From positions 62,001 to 126,000 of the forward strand of contig WHVD01000004.1 of the NCBI GenBank assembly GCA_015178975.1: a stretch of DNA of 64,000 nt, in the 5' to 3' direction. The translations under genes were made by a program, and so were the position numbers. This stretch comes from Hysterangium stoloniferum (Eukaryota > Basidiomycota > Agaricomycetes > Hysterangiales > Hysterangiaceae). Below are positions 1-10,660 of this stretch, piece by piece. Under the pieces are notes generated by a model, which was not told the origin of the DNA, searched no databases, and saw nothing but the letters and a program-made list of their open reading frames with translations. The first letter of the stretch is position 1, and the number at the start of each line of letters is the position of its first letter.

Positions 1-905
1 TTAGAATGGGGCCTTCAAGTGGTTGGTGATGCCCTTTGGACTCACCAATGCTCTGTCTGTTTTTCAGTGTTTTATCAATGACATTTTCTCTGACATGCTC
101 GATGTATGCATTATTGTTTACTTGGATGACATTCTTATCTACTCCAAGAATCCCACGGAACACGAGAAACAAGTCTGTGAAGTTCTCCAGAGACTCAGAC
201 AACATGGTTTATTCGCGAATAGTAAAAAATGTACTTTTGACATGGACTCCGTGGAATACCTGGGTTTCATCATGGGACTTGATGGACTCCGCATGGATGA
301 AACTAAAGTACAAGTCATCAAAGATTGGCCTGAACCCTGAAAAGTTAAAGATATACAATCCTTCGTTGGCTTTGCCAATTTTTACAGATGGTTTATCCGT
401 GGATATTCCGACATCACGGTTCCCCTTACCCATCTTACATGTAAGGATACTCTGTGGAATTTTAACAATAAGTGTCAAAAAGCTTTCAATATTTTAAAAA
501 ATTCTTTTTCTTCAGCTCCTATTCTGTTGCATTGGAAACTGGACTTCCTGCTCATTGTCGAAATGGATGCCTTGGACTATGCACTTGGAGCCATTCTGTC
601 TATCTAGGACGCCGATGGAGAAGTCCACCCCGTGGCTTTTCTGTCCCAGACTTTTACCGGAGCAGAGCTCAACTACGACGTTCATGATAAGGAACTCCTG
701 GCAATCATTTCAGCTTTCAAAGTGTGGTGACACTATTTGGAAGGCTTGGGAACTCCTATTGACATTGTAACAGATCACAAAAACCTGGAATACCTTTCTA
801 CCACAAAGCTTTTGACCTGCCGGCATGCCCACTGGTCTGAATATCTATCTGCTTTCAACATGATTATCCGTTTTCGACCCGGCCATCCCAGTACCAGAAC
901 ATCCG
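1..905 (+). pseudogene. gypsy pol fragment: reverse transcriptase end and RNase H
   Basis: Encodes the RT palm and thumb and RNase H of a Ty3/gypsy polyprotein, which copy element RNA into DNA. An open frame at 23-340 shows MPFGLTNA and the catalytic box YLDDILIYS. After the stop near 340 the product continues in shifted frames: the connection domain near 350-480, then RNase H with ELLAIISAF and [12 protein letters not shown] near 690-800. At about 895-905 the reading jumps directly into integrase, so the RNase H end and the integrase zinc finger seen in copy B (30897-31460) are missing. Not translatable as one protein. Confidence 0.88.
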
Positions 906-2002
906 TGGAATTCTATCTCTATGGATTTCATTGAACAGCTACCGGATTCTGAAGGCTTTTCCCCCATTCTAGTCATTGTTGACAGATTCTCAAAACAAGG
1001 TATATTCATCCCTACTTATGATACATTACGTCTGTGCAGTTAGTGGAACTTTTCATTATCCATGTATTTTCCAAGCACAGAGTTCCATCCCACATGACTT
1101 CCAATCGAGGATCAGAGTTCGTATCTCACTTCTTTAGATCCCTCAGGAAATCCTTGGACATGACATTACATTTCACATCTGGACATCACCTGGAAGGCGA
1201 CGGACAAACCAAACACGTCAATCAGACATTGGAACAATATCTCCATGTATATTGCAATTACCAACAGGACAATTGGAAATCCTTGTTACCACTTGCAGAG
1301 TTTGCTTACAACAATGCACCTTCAGCCACTACTGGCATTTCCCCATTCTTTGCAAATAAAAGATATAATCCAAATATTACAGTACATCCAGAACAAAATC
1401 TCACCTCTGCTCGTGCTCAAGAGTTCACTGTGGACCTCCATGAGCTCCATGAGGAACTCCAGACTGCAATAATGTCCGCCCAAGAGCAATACCAACATTC
1501 AGCAGACAAACACCAGATCCTGCCACCGAATTTCAAGACTGGCGATCATGTTTTTGTCAAAGCTCAATTCTACCAGACTACCCGTCCATCAAAAAAGCTT
1601 GCTGAAAAATATTTAGGTCCATTTGAAATTATCACACAAGCAGGTTCAGTCTCTTGGACTCTATGGCTTCTGGATAGCATGCGCGCAGTACACCTGGTAT
1701 TTCATGTTTCTATGTTAGAACCTTGTACTGCTAACACTATCCCGGATTGCGTGCAATCTCCACCTCCTCCAGTCATTATTGATGGAGAACCCGAGTTTGA
1801 AATCTCGCAAATTTTAGATTCGAAAATTGACAAGCATCAATGCACTTGTAAACTGCTTTACTTGGTCAAGTGGGCGGGTTATGAAGGCACCGATGAAGAA
1901 ACCTCATGGATTTTGGCCACAGAACTCGGTAATGCCACAGAAATCTTTACTGACTTTCATACAGCTTACCCACTCAAACCTGGACCACTATCATCTCTCT
2001 GA
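906..2002 (+). pseudogene. gypsy integrase core and chromodomain (copy A)
   Basis: Integrase catalytic core followed by a C-terminal chromodomain. The first catalytic Asp lies in MDFIEQLP near 925. A frameshift near 1030 (ACATTACGTCTGTG) is shared with copy B. The long frame at 1034-2002 covers the rest. Two catalytic residues are lost: the second Asp reads TSNRGSEF (TSDQGSEF in copy B), and the Glu reads GDGQTKHVNQ (GDGQTEHINQ in copy B). Both are G-to-A changes. The chromodomain near 1795-1960 has LLYLVKWAGYEG and EETSWI. In chromoviruses this domain targets insertion to modified chromatin; here the enzyme should be inactive. Confidence 0.9.
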
Positions 2003-2192
2003 CTGCACTCCATGGACCCTGTGTTATGTTTGGACTCATTTTCATTATTCCCTGTCACCCTATGTCTCTCTTTGCTTTTACAGGTTCTGACATGTTTTTC
2101 AAGTCCTTAAGCGGTTTTCCCGCAGACTTTGATTTCTTATGTTTTTCACACCTTATTTTCATTTTCAAAAAATTATTAAACTTTTATATTAT

Positions 2193-3134
2193 TCAATCTA
2201 CATTTATGGGGCTATGCTTCTGCCCAACCTCAGCCATCTCCTGAGGAAGCTCCGCTACCTCTGTGGGCACCCCGTCCTCATCTGACCCAGCATCCTCAGA
2301 ACACCTGGCTTGTGGCTCCTCATAGATATATCTGCCAAACTTTGCTAGGAACTTCCAAAATTCCGAGTGGAGCCCACGGAGCTCATTTGCCACCACAACT
2401 TGGACCTTGTTTCTTCAGAGCAACTTGTTCTGGGCCTCTATGCCCTCAGCGATCTGCCCCAATACGTTGTCCAACCCGGACAACCCGTCTGTCCCGCTAA
2501 TGTCTCGTGGGTTGCTCATGGACGAGCGAGCACCTCGCCTTGAGGTGTGCACATTGGTAGCACCCCGGTCCCCACCCGGACTTTCGATTGCATTCTGTGT
2601 TCTGGTCATTGCAACTGGAACACCACAGATTGTTCTGCATCGGAAGACAGACTGGTGCCACCTTCCTTGCTTTCTGTTGATATGGTTAGTTCCCCAGAAG
2701 CTCCCACAGACCCAAGGCTTACCTTTTGGGGGCTCTCCGGCTCCCCCTCAGACTCCGACTCAACTTCTGTCGCCTTGAGCTGAAAATGCCAAGTAAAAAA
2801 AAAAAAAATGACAAGTTGAACAGGGACTTACCTTGCCCGTGACTACCATGGCCCTCTCCGCAGCCGCCCGGGCTTTCTCTGCAGCAACCCGCGCAGCCTC
2901 TTCCTCATCCCTCTTCCTCTTCTCTGCCGCTTTCTCCGCAGCCAAAGCTGCCTGGTACTCCCTATCCAGGGCCTCCTCAACCTCCCTGGCTTCTTTTTCA
3001 TCCTCCTCCCATTGTCATCGTTGCTCCTCCCACTGCACCAAAATTTGGGCAGCGGTCAGCGGCACCCAATGAAGATTGTCTGTGGAAGGCCCGGCGGTCG
3101 GCATTGCTCTGTGCAGTGTTGGTTTTGGTCCCAT
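2193..3134 (-). pseudogene. antisense, three-exon gene inside gypsy copy A (coiled coil plus Zn2Cys6-like cluster)
   Basis: A gene on the strand opposite to gypsy pol, between the chromodomain and the 3' LTR. The model is exon 1 3134-2832 (101 codons from ATG), intron 2831-2780 (GTAAGT...TTTTCAG), exon 2 2779-2723 (19 codons), intron 2722-2674 (GTAAGC...CAACAG), exon 3 2673-2193. The frame is kept across both junctions. Exon 1 is rich in Glu, Ala, Lys and Arg and should form a coiled coil. Exon 3 holds six cysteines spaced C-X2-C-X6-C-X9-C-X2-C-X6-C (WCSSC...CYQCAHLKARC), which fits the fungal Zn2Cys6 binuclear cluster, then a conserved tail (LHSEFWKFL, GRYIYEE). It is broken by a TGA at 3015-3017, a deletion of about 14 bp near 2500 and a TGA near 2413. 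The repaired length would be about 284 residues. Function unknown; DNA binding is an inference from cysteine spacing. Confidence 0.72.
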
Positions 3135-3185
3135 TATGTCGAAGATGGGGGTAATAAAAAAGAAGAAATTTCTATTTTTTCAAAT

Positions 3186-3195
3186 TTATATATAG
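3186..3195 (-). promoter_or_regulatory. TATA box for the antisense gene
   Basis: On the minus strand the sequence reads CCTATATATAAA, about 52 bases upstream of the antisense ATG at 3134. It lies inside the gypsy element, before the polypurine tract and 3' LTR, so the antisense gene appears to carry its own promoter. Position and composition only; transcription is not shown. Confidence 0.5.
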
Positions 3196-3344
3196 GCTTG
3201 TCGTGTTTGAACCTTACCTTCCAGATCACATGACTCCCTGACACATATGTGTAACTGACATGGCTTTTGACACATGTGTGTAGCCAACAAGGACCTTATC
3301 GAGGTCTAGAGCCTCTTTGGGACTTCAGCATAAAGGGAGGGTAC

Positions 3345-4150
3345 TGTTACAACCGGAAATCCCACCGGACTCTGGGCACTAACCTATACACACCCACACC
3401 CTATACACACCCATTATCAGTTTACCGGAATTCCCGCCGGACTCCATACGTCAGACTTGTCTACATTCATCTTCATTACGTTGTGTTTCAGACACCAGAA
3501 AACCCACCGGACTCCATCTCTGTCTATATCTGACCTCATCCCGCGCATCAGTCACTGGACCCTGCTCGTAAAACCCATCACCTCTCTAACAGAGCCCCAT
3601 TCCCATTTTAGTCAAATGACCTGTCACAATTCGGACTCTGCTCCCACTCCATTTCCCATTATGGTTTATGATTTGTCACAATTTGGACTCCGCTCTGTTC
3701 CATCCCGTTCCTAACACCAAATTGGTGTTTACTATTCCCGTTTTATGTTTTGCTCATTTCGTTTCATCATTACTGGATTCGGTATGACATTCACTCCACA
3801 GTCTATTTAAACTGGCAGATGTAATCCAGTCAGAAAATTGGCTTAGATTCCCCCCAGTAATCTAATACATTTTCTGCTTTAAACCCCTACTTGAATTACA
3901 CTGCTCACACTAGTCGGAGCCCACGGGCTTCAGCACATCTATCTCTCTCACCTATCTCGACTCACGACCCACGACCTCCAACCTACGACCCCTCAACCCA
4001 CGCCCCCTGCCCGGACTCCCCGGGATTCCCATCTGCCTGTCTGAAATTGGACAGCACGATCTAGTGAGGGTGCAGCCTATAAGCTGAAGCCAAGTCCTAC
4101 TGGATATTCTGCGAGTTTCTCCGGAGACCCGCCCTGTACGTATCCTAACA
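3345..4150 (+). repeat. 3' LTR of gypsy copy A (806 bp)
   Basis: Begins TGTTACAACCGG, ends GTATCCTAACA, preceded by a polypurine tract and followed by the duplicated target GACTG (4151-4155). It is highly similar to the 813 bp LTR at 24414-25226. A likely promoter is TATTTAAA at 3804-3811, with AGTCAGAAAAT at 3828-3838 about 24 bases downstream. Near the end lies the core ATAAGCTGAAGCCAAGTCC, shared with several other LTR families in this window. Confidence 0.92.
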
Positions 4151-4164
4151 GACTGCACATTTCA

Positions 4165-4993
4165 GTGTACCATGGAGCAAGAGCAAAACAAGACTTTTTT
4201 CACCAATACAGAAATACATTGGCTTTGTGTGGAACTTGGATGCCAAGACTGTTGCTGTGCTGAAAGAAAAACTCGAGGCAACATTGGAGCTAGTTGGGCG
4301 ATGGGCTCAGGAGGAGAGCCGATTCTCGGCGGACGAGGTGGAGAAACTTCATGGGAAGTTGGTCCACCTTGCATCCATCTTTCCATGGATAAAACCATTC
4401 CTACGCTCCATTACCTTATTTGCAGGTGGATTCACATCACAGAGAGCATTGTTAGACATGTCATGGGTGCACTTCATATTGCAGCACTTACCAAACAAAC
4501 TGCCCATAGCTTCAGCAGAGCCCATCGACATAGGGTGGTGGGGGGATGCCAGCACATCCTTCGGATTGGGCATGGAAATTGGCACTCAATGGGCAGTGTG
4601 GAAGTGGGCCCCTGGCTTCAAGGTGGGCCCATATCGCCAGTGCGACATTGGTTGGGCAGAGGCCGTGGTTGTGAAGTTGGGGCTAAGGATGGCATTACAA
4701 TTGAGTGTGATACACCAGCACAATCCTTCAGAATCCATTTTCCAGGTGCATTTGGACAACATGGGCATAGTGACCATATTGGACAAGGGCAGGTCTTGCA
4801 ACAAGGAGACAAACAAAATCTTAAAGAGGTTTACAAACTGTTAGCCATGAATCAAATACAACTGAGAGCCGAATTTGTACCATCAAGGGAGAACATTGCA
4901 GATGCCCTCTCCCAGGGTCACATTGCCGAGTTCCTCAAAGGCTTCCCAAGAGTCCAAACCCAGGCCACAATCGATATTCCCATTCACTTGTGA
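4165..4993 (+). pseudogene. DIRS RT connection and RNase H domain (copy A)
   Basis: Continues the RT of the DIRS pol protein. The frame at 4227-4844 starts WNLDAKTVAVL, passes through KLVHLASIFPWIKPFLRSI and then an RNase H-like part with IGWWGDAST (first acidic residue), VVKLGLRMAL and VHLDNMGI. The final piece, with FVPSRENIADALSQG, sits in another frame at about 4845-4993, so there is at least one frameshift. This arrangement (RT, RNase H, then tyrosine recombinase) is known from fungal DIRS elements. The start of the protein is in the 5' half at 23670-24408. Confidence 0.85.
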
Positions 4994-5528
4994 CATCGGA
5001 TCCAGTCATTGTAGCACCGGCAAGGGCATCAGCACCATTTGCCTCATCATTGCAAATGCTACCGACCGGTCCATTACACCTAGCATCATCAGTACTGAGA
5101 CCTCAGTGTAAAGCGAAGGAGAGGTTGTTCAGGTGGAGAGGGGTCAACACGCCACCACCATCCACAGTGCAGCACCCGGTCCTGCAGTTTCTCACTTCTG
5201 TAGCGTCTGAAGCATCACTGCAGGACACGAATGGCTACGGTTTGGGTCTTCACAAGTTCCACTTATTTTGTGATATCTTCTCTGTAGCAGAAACAGACAG
5301 GCTACTGGCGTCCTTCCAGGTATTACATTCATTTGCCCTCTGGGCAGCAGCAGACGCGTGACAGCTTGGTGAGGAGCTGACTACGGGGACGGCTTTCGAA
5401 ACTGTTTCAGTTGGTGTCACGCAGAAATACCTATCAGCAGTTAGGGCATGGGACATAGCTCAGGGTTGGCCACCACCATTGTCAGAGGACGAGTGGTCAG
5501 GAATTGAGTGGTCACTAAGGGGGCTGGA

Positions 5529-6282
5529 TGTTAAGAACTAAAAACTGACTAGTGTCAGTGGGCCGATGGGGACCAATCGGAAGGACTTGGCTTCAGCTTA
5601 TGTACTGCGCCCTCGCAGTTAACCGTCGGGTGTCCTTAAATTTCGGGTGGGCAAAGACCAGTCCTAACGAATACCTCTCAGTGAAACTACCAATCGGAAA
5701 TGAGGGATAAATCGAGTGTCAGGCCAAGGGGTCGGGGACCGAGAGTGGGCAAGCACACGCAAAGGCAGATAGCGGAGTACTTAGTATGAGACTTCTATAG
5801 ATGTAAGAGGGTATTCTGAGTTGATATTCTGATTGCCTAGTAACTACAACTACAGCAGGTTTATATACAAGTATCAGGCATCTAAAAAACACTAACTAGG
5901 AGAAGAGCGGAAAGTGGTATTGACAAATAAGCTTGACTAGAAACGGGAAGGTTACGATTAGTTCGGAGGCCATGAGATAACCGATAGCAGAGTTACAAGA
6001 AAAGGAAATAGTCCAAGGGTTACAAGTATATTTAGACATATGTGAAACATCAAGTAGAACAGATCATCATAATAAAAGGGATGTATCAAAGTTTAACCAG
6101 ATAGTACGAGTATATTTCAATGGGGGCGTAAACGGAGTTTGATCACCGCGAAGGCATACATCAGTATTGGGAAGCTGATGGTTTCCGATGTGAAGACTTG
6201 AACAATGACTTGAACAATGACTTGAATCGTCGATAGGAGGCGATAACCTTGGGGACCATCGGGTTGCGACACGGTCGTAACA
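5529..6282 (-). repeat. solo LTR (754 bp) in DIRS recombinase, copy A
   Basis: Plus-strand ends are TGTTAAGAACT and GGTCGTAACA. Perfect 5 bp target duplication CTGGA at 5524-5528 and 6283-6287. The ATAAGCTGAAGCC core lies on the minus strand near 5585-5615, which sets the orientation. The same LTR sits at the same DIRS codon in copy B (35914-36667), so the insertion predates the duplication. Confidence 0.93.
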
Positions 6283-6420
6283 CTGGAGAACCTACAGGGC
6301 AATACCCAAAAGCGACCACCACACCCTCTGATAAAACTAAAAATACTATTCGTGTTGAAAATGTCACTGGATTTGAACAGTGCATTTGATGCCTGCATTT
6401 TGGCCATATCAACTTGCACG

Positions 6421-6556
6421 TTTTGGGGTTTGATGCATTTTGGGGTTTGATGCATTTTGGGGTTTGATGCATTTTGGGGTTTGATGCATTTTGGGGTTTG
6501 ATGCATTTTGGGGTTTGATGCATTTTGGGGTTTGATGCATTTTGGGGTTTGATGTG
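6421..6556. repeat. 17 bp minisatellite, 8 units
   Basis: Tandem units of TTTTGGGGTTTGATGCA, the last one degenerate. Copy B has a single TTTTGGGG at this place (about 36807), so the expansion is specific to copy A. It lies in the recombinase reading frame. Confidence 0.9.
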
Positions 6557-7240
6557 TTTTGGGGAGGTCACAGTTTCATCCAGGTCACATTTTGACACCA
6601 GGAAGCATTTGAAGCGGAAAGATGCCTTAATTAGCCGAGACAATGACGGCAAGAGGTATGCACGTTTGGACTTACCTTCCACCAAAACTACCAAAGCAGG
6701 TGATCTCAAGCCATTTACCTGACTGAGCAACAAGGAGTCTGCCCTATAGAACCATTGATCAATCTATCGAAGGTCATCCCAGCCAGACCTGAAGACCCAC
6801 TGTTTTGCTGGCGAGACAACAAGGGCGAAATAAGTCCAATAGTCAAGAAAGCGGCCCTTGAACGAATAAACCTCATTCTTAAAGTGTGGGGATGGGGAAC
6901 AGCCTTCGGACATTCATTTTGTATCGGTGGCGCATCATTCTTTTTAGCTCAAGGAGTCGATCCTGAAATTGTGAGGTTAGCAGGCAGATGGAAGTCACTC
7001 ACCTATGAAGCATATATCAGGGGCTTTGAACAAATAGCATCAAGGCATTTGGAGAACCTTGCAACTAGGATTGTAACTGCCTAGGGTTGGGTAGGCGGCG
7101 TAGTCTCGCCGTGTTTAGTAGGCAATTGTTGTTGTGGGTGAGCGGCAAGTCTTCCCATGCATACGCAGAGAGCTAAAGCTCCCCCCCTACCCAACCATAC
7201 AGCTCTCTCCTCTTAGCACAACACATAGATGAAGCTGGAG

Positions 7241-8998
7241 AGGGAAGACATCTTTGAGCAGAAAACTAATCAGGAATTGTGTCACTTTCACATATCTGTT
7301 AGTTTAGATGAGTATACAATTGGGGATTGATATAATTTCAACGACACTAAGCACCCTGGTTGTTGTATATTGCAAACTTCCGAAATGGGACACATCCAAT
7401 ATAATATTAAGCTTGCTGTCAAGGTAGTCACAGCTTCTAGTACAGAGAGCATTGCCGAGAGTACAAAAGTTTCCCGCTTAGAGTCTGGCATCAGTATAAT
7501 AAACATCTGCTTGAACAACCTTCCGTACCCACACCCCAACACACCTACTAATGCCTCCAAGTAGGAGGTAAAAATCCAAGCCTTCACCATCACTCCCATC
7601 TCTTTCTCGGCATGAGCAAGATTCTCCTCGGCCACTGCCGACATCGCCCATTCCACTGCCTGTGCTTGCTGTCACTGCCGGGGGTCCCACCACGGCATCC
7701 CCAGTGCCAGCATTGCCTTCCATCTCCCCACCCTCAATTGTACTGCCCCCCCGGTCCTCAATACTGACCCCACCTCCTCTCACACCCCCATCTCCACCCT
7801 TACTTCAGAAGTTTCCACCTGGAGAGCTCCCCTCGTACCAGGCTCGCACGTCCATTTGCGGATGCAAGGCCCACACCGAGTGTTATTCACGCATCAGCCC
7901 CTCCACGTCTGGCGACATCTCAAACTGCACCCCATCCGTGCCAACACCCCATGACACCCCAGGTTGCCCAGCATCCGCAGCCTCTTCCCTCACATCAACT
8001 TCCAACACCAACAGGGACTGTTCAACCCACTGTCCCACATTATAAACACTATACATCCCCCTATATATATTGCCAATGCAAATGTATGGGAGGATGATTA
8101 TTCATGAAGTGGGAGAGTAGGTGAGATCGAGTCCTCCATATCATGCATTCTCGATGTTGACAATTTTGCAGAAAGGACTCTCCGTTCACTGTGTTCAACT
8201 AAAGTTCCCATTTATTCTCCATAAAATGTAGATTTCCTCTCTAAAAGTACATTTGCTTGCTATTTCAATCACTGGTTGAAAACATCTCGTTGTGCTGACC
8301 ACTCGCATATTCAAGAATCATCACCCTTGTGATGAGGGCGCAAAGCTTGATTTTATCGTTACTTCACTTCTATGATCCCCTGTTTGGTTGCCTTCACTGA
8401 ATTAATAACAGTTGCTAACTTGAACCTTGATGGTGGATGTTTGTCATGGTTTATATATTTCAATCGATCGCAAAATTTGTCAAGAAATTTGCCCAGCTAG
8501 GAAAGACTTTAATTATCATGTCCTTGCACTAGTTCATTGATGATTTCCTTCGTCAGATCCATACATCTGGCCACAAATTAACCGCGCATTCTGACATTTG
8601 CGTGTGCTTTGGTGACAGCGACAAATGAGACTGGGCCAATTTTCTCTTCCTTTCCAAGTTTTTGTACTACAGGGTGTCCTATATATACATCATCCAGCAT
8701 CTCAGCACAGCATGGCTTGGGAGAAAACCATCCGAACATTATCTTCATCCGAACCACGTGGAGCTAGTTATCCCATATAGCCAAAGAACCAAAGATTCAT
8801 CCCTCCCTGGCCACAAAGAAACCTTTAAATTGCCCCGTGAGTGTTTGCCACCTGTTTCCTCATGTTCCTATGTTGCCGATTTTATCAACACTTACACTTG
8901 ATGTCAGCTGTTTGTCTGTGTGTGGTGGCCAACACAGTGATGCTCTTGAAGCTCAATCAATCGCACAATTTCTCAACGACAATGAAACCCCTTGACAC
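7241..8998 (+). repeat. X duplicon unit a, left part
   Basis: First piece of a repeated segment of about 3 kb found five times (units a-e). The left edge joins the DIRS terminus within GAAGCTGGAGAGGG. It holds the X ORF (7551-8107, broken), a TATA-type promoter (CTATATATACATC near 8681) before a short ATG frame starting MAWEKT, and ends at GACAC, the target of the copia element. The right part continues at 15269. No transposase and no terminal repeats were recognised, so it reads as a duplicated host segment. Confidence 0.75.
7551..8107 (+). pseudogene. X ORF, unit a (broken)
   Basis: Equivalent of the intact ORF at 16887-17444. The start MPPSRR is followed at once by TAA (7569), where intact copies read AAG for Lys after a Ser codon, and the frame shifts later. 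The C-terminal codons for DDYS and the stop (8105-8107) remain. Upstream, GTATAATAAACATC near 7495 is conserved in all copies and may be the promoter. Confidence 0.6.
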
Positions 8999-9288
8999 TA
9001 AAGATGTTTAAGTATCCCAGCAGTTAAATGTTTGCTATGTTATACAATACCTAAAGACGTTTAAGCACTAAATACATAGATAAGTTTTGTTTCGTGATGA
9101 GGCAATACACATATCACTTACTCTCAGTGGTTAAACGTTCACTGAGAGATTCCCTAGCTATATTACGCGTATATAATAGTACATTCAAGAGGAGATTGAA
9201 CAATACGATGCATTGCATCTTTTCAAGACATTTTGTCTCACCTTTTTCATACACGCGGTTACTTCTGCAATACTCATTATACCTAATA
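8999..9288 (-). repeat. 3' LTR of copia A (290 bp)
   Basis: Reads TAAAGATGTTTAAG to TACCTAATA on the plus strand. The ends are therefore TATTAGG and CATCTTTA in element orientation rather than the usual TG and CA. The boundary is fixed by the GACAC target duplication and by the copy at 50867-51156. Confidence 0.9.
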
Positions 9289-9474
9289 CTCCTCCTCGAG
9301 TTTTGGAGAAGTAAGTCCTAAACATCCTGTGTGATGGTAGTGAATGGGTGAGGAGAGTGGTTTCGTTAATATATCCACAATCATTTGTTTAGTCAATCAA
9401 TATATGAGTTGGATAGTACCATTTTCGATCAAATGATGAATAAAGTGATATTTCACATCAATGTGTTTCAATCT

Positions 9475-10660
9475 TCAAATGGCATGTTGATTTTCAGCGA
9501 AGGCGATTGTCCCTTGATTATCTTCGAAAATTGCCATCAGTTCTTCATATATTATATTAAGTTCTTCCAAGAAATGACGCGTCCACATAATTTCGTGAGC
9601 CGCTTCCGAAAGTGCAATATATTCCGCTTCTGTGGATGAAAGGGTGACTGTTGATTGCTTCCTCGAAGACCAAGATACTGCTCCTGAACCTAAAGAAATT
9701 GCATATCCACCTGTTGAATGTCTATCCACTTGATCTCCTGCAAAATCAGCATCTGAATATCCATGCAAACAAAGAGCTTGTCCTCCCAATCAAAGCTCGA
9801 AATTGCAAGTCGTGTATAAATATTGCAGGATGCGCTTAGCTAAGTCCCAATGCATTCTCGCGGGATTTGATGAATATTGAGATAGTTTGTTCACATAATA
9901 TACGATATCGGGATGTGATACTGTAGCTGTGAACATCAAACTTCCAATAAGTTCACGATAGGGCAATTTTTCGACTTCATTTCGTTCTTCTTCAGTATCT
10001 GGACGAATAATAGAGGCGAAATCGATTCCAAGTGATATGGGAGTTCGAATTGGCTTGGAATTTTGTATGTTGAACTTCTTTGCTATATTTTGTATATATC
10101 CCTTCAGTGATATGAATACTGATTTCGATTCAGCATCTCGACGGATACTCGTTCCCAATATCCAATGGGCCTCGCCTTTGCTCGAAATTCCAAATCATTC
10201 ACGGAATGCCTTTTCAAGATCTAGGAGCCATTTTTCATCACTTACAGAAGTTGCATCATCCACCCAAAATGCAACTACGGCCCAACTTCCGTCGTCCCAT
10301 ATTTTGAAGAATGTAGCACTGTCAAAATCAGAACAGAACCAGGTGAGTTCTTTAACCATAAAATCATATAGCATTTTTCTCCACTTATTGCCTCCCTGTT
10401 TTGTTCCATATAGAGCCTTCAATAGTGGTAATGCTAAATTCTCCTTTCCGGGTTCTTCAAACCCCTCCGGTTGTTGAACCCAAACCTTTTCTTTCATCAT
10501 CCCATGTAAGTATACCGATTTAACATTGAATTGACGTATAGATGAATTTGTTATTGCTCCCAGTGCCAGTAAAATTCGGAACATTTCCCACTTTATGACT
10601 GGTGCATATGTTTTGTTAAAATGTAATCCAGGAATTTGACTAAATCCTTTTACAACAATT
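9475..10660 (-). pseudogene. copia RT and RNase H (copy A)
   Basis: Three shifted minus-strand blocks. RT N-terminal part 10584-10195 has VYLHGMMKEKVWVQQPEGF and the catalytic-type WVDDATSV. The RT C-terminal part 10158-9790 has YRELIGSLMFTA and PDIVYYVNKLSQY. RNase H 9789-9475 has GYSDADFAGD, STGGYAISLGSG and SSTEAEYIAL. Together they copy the element RNA and remove the template. Frameshifts separate the blocks; no single protein remains. Confidence 0.9.

Larger units (their letters stand above)
1..4150 (+). mobile_element. Ty3/gypsy chromovirus copy A, 5' truncated by window edge
   Basis: The 3' portion of a gypsy element. The order is RT end, RNase H, integrase, chromodomain, a spacer carrying an antisense gene, a polypurine tract (AAAGGGAGGG just before 3345) and the 3' LTR at 3345-4150. 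It is followed by GACTG, which matches the base string before the 5' LTR of copy B at 24409-24413, so the pair bracket one insertion site in a DIRS element. Pol is broken by frameshifts and by a deletion near 895-905 of about 0.55 kb relative to copy B. The element is dead. Confidence 0.9.
5000..7084 (+). pseudogene. DIRS tyrosine recombinase, split by a solo LTR (copy A)
   Basis: Site-specific recombinase of the DIRS element. The N-terminal SAM-like DNA-binding domain is at about 5190-5528 (KFHLFCDIFSVAE, LSAVRAWDIAQGW) with one stop at 5359-5361. The solo LTR 5529-6282 follows, and the catalytic domain resumes at 6283 and runs to 7084 (DPLFCWRDNKG, SFFLAQGVDPEIVRLAGRW, the likely nucleophile Tyr in YEAYIRGFE). 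The catalytic H-X2-R motif reads GHSFCIGG: the Arg codon has changed to Cys. The equivalent in copy B still reads GHSFRIGG. A 17 bp minisatellite expands the middle. Inactive. Confidence 0.85.
4156..7240 (+). mobile_element. DIRS-type element, 3' half (copy A)
   Basis: Continues the DIRS RT that is cut at 24408. It carries RNase H, a tyrosine recombinase and a terminal region. DIRS elements integrate with a tyrosine recombinase instead of a DDE integrase, and they leave no TSD. The terminal stretch 7084-7240 contains GGTTGGGTAGGC and its inverted partner CTACCCAACC, plus the palindrome GAGAGCTAAAGCTC, as expected for the complementary ends of DIRS elements. A solo LTR (5529-6282) and a minisatellite (6421-6556) interrupt the recombinase gene. 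Confidence 0.85.

Noticed and set aside
7241-8998. X duplicon as a Helitron or other DNA transposon
   Set aside because: No CTRR end, no Rep/helicase, and unit borders coincide with other elements. Segmental duplication explains it more simply.
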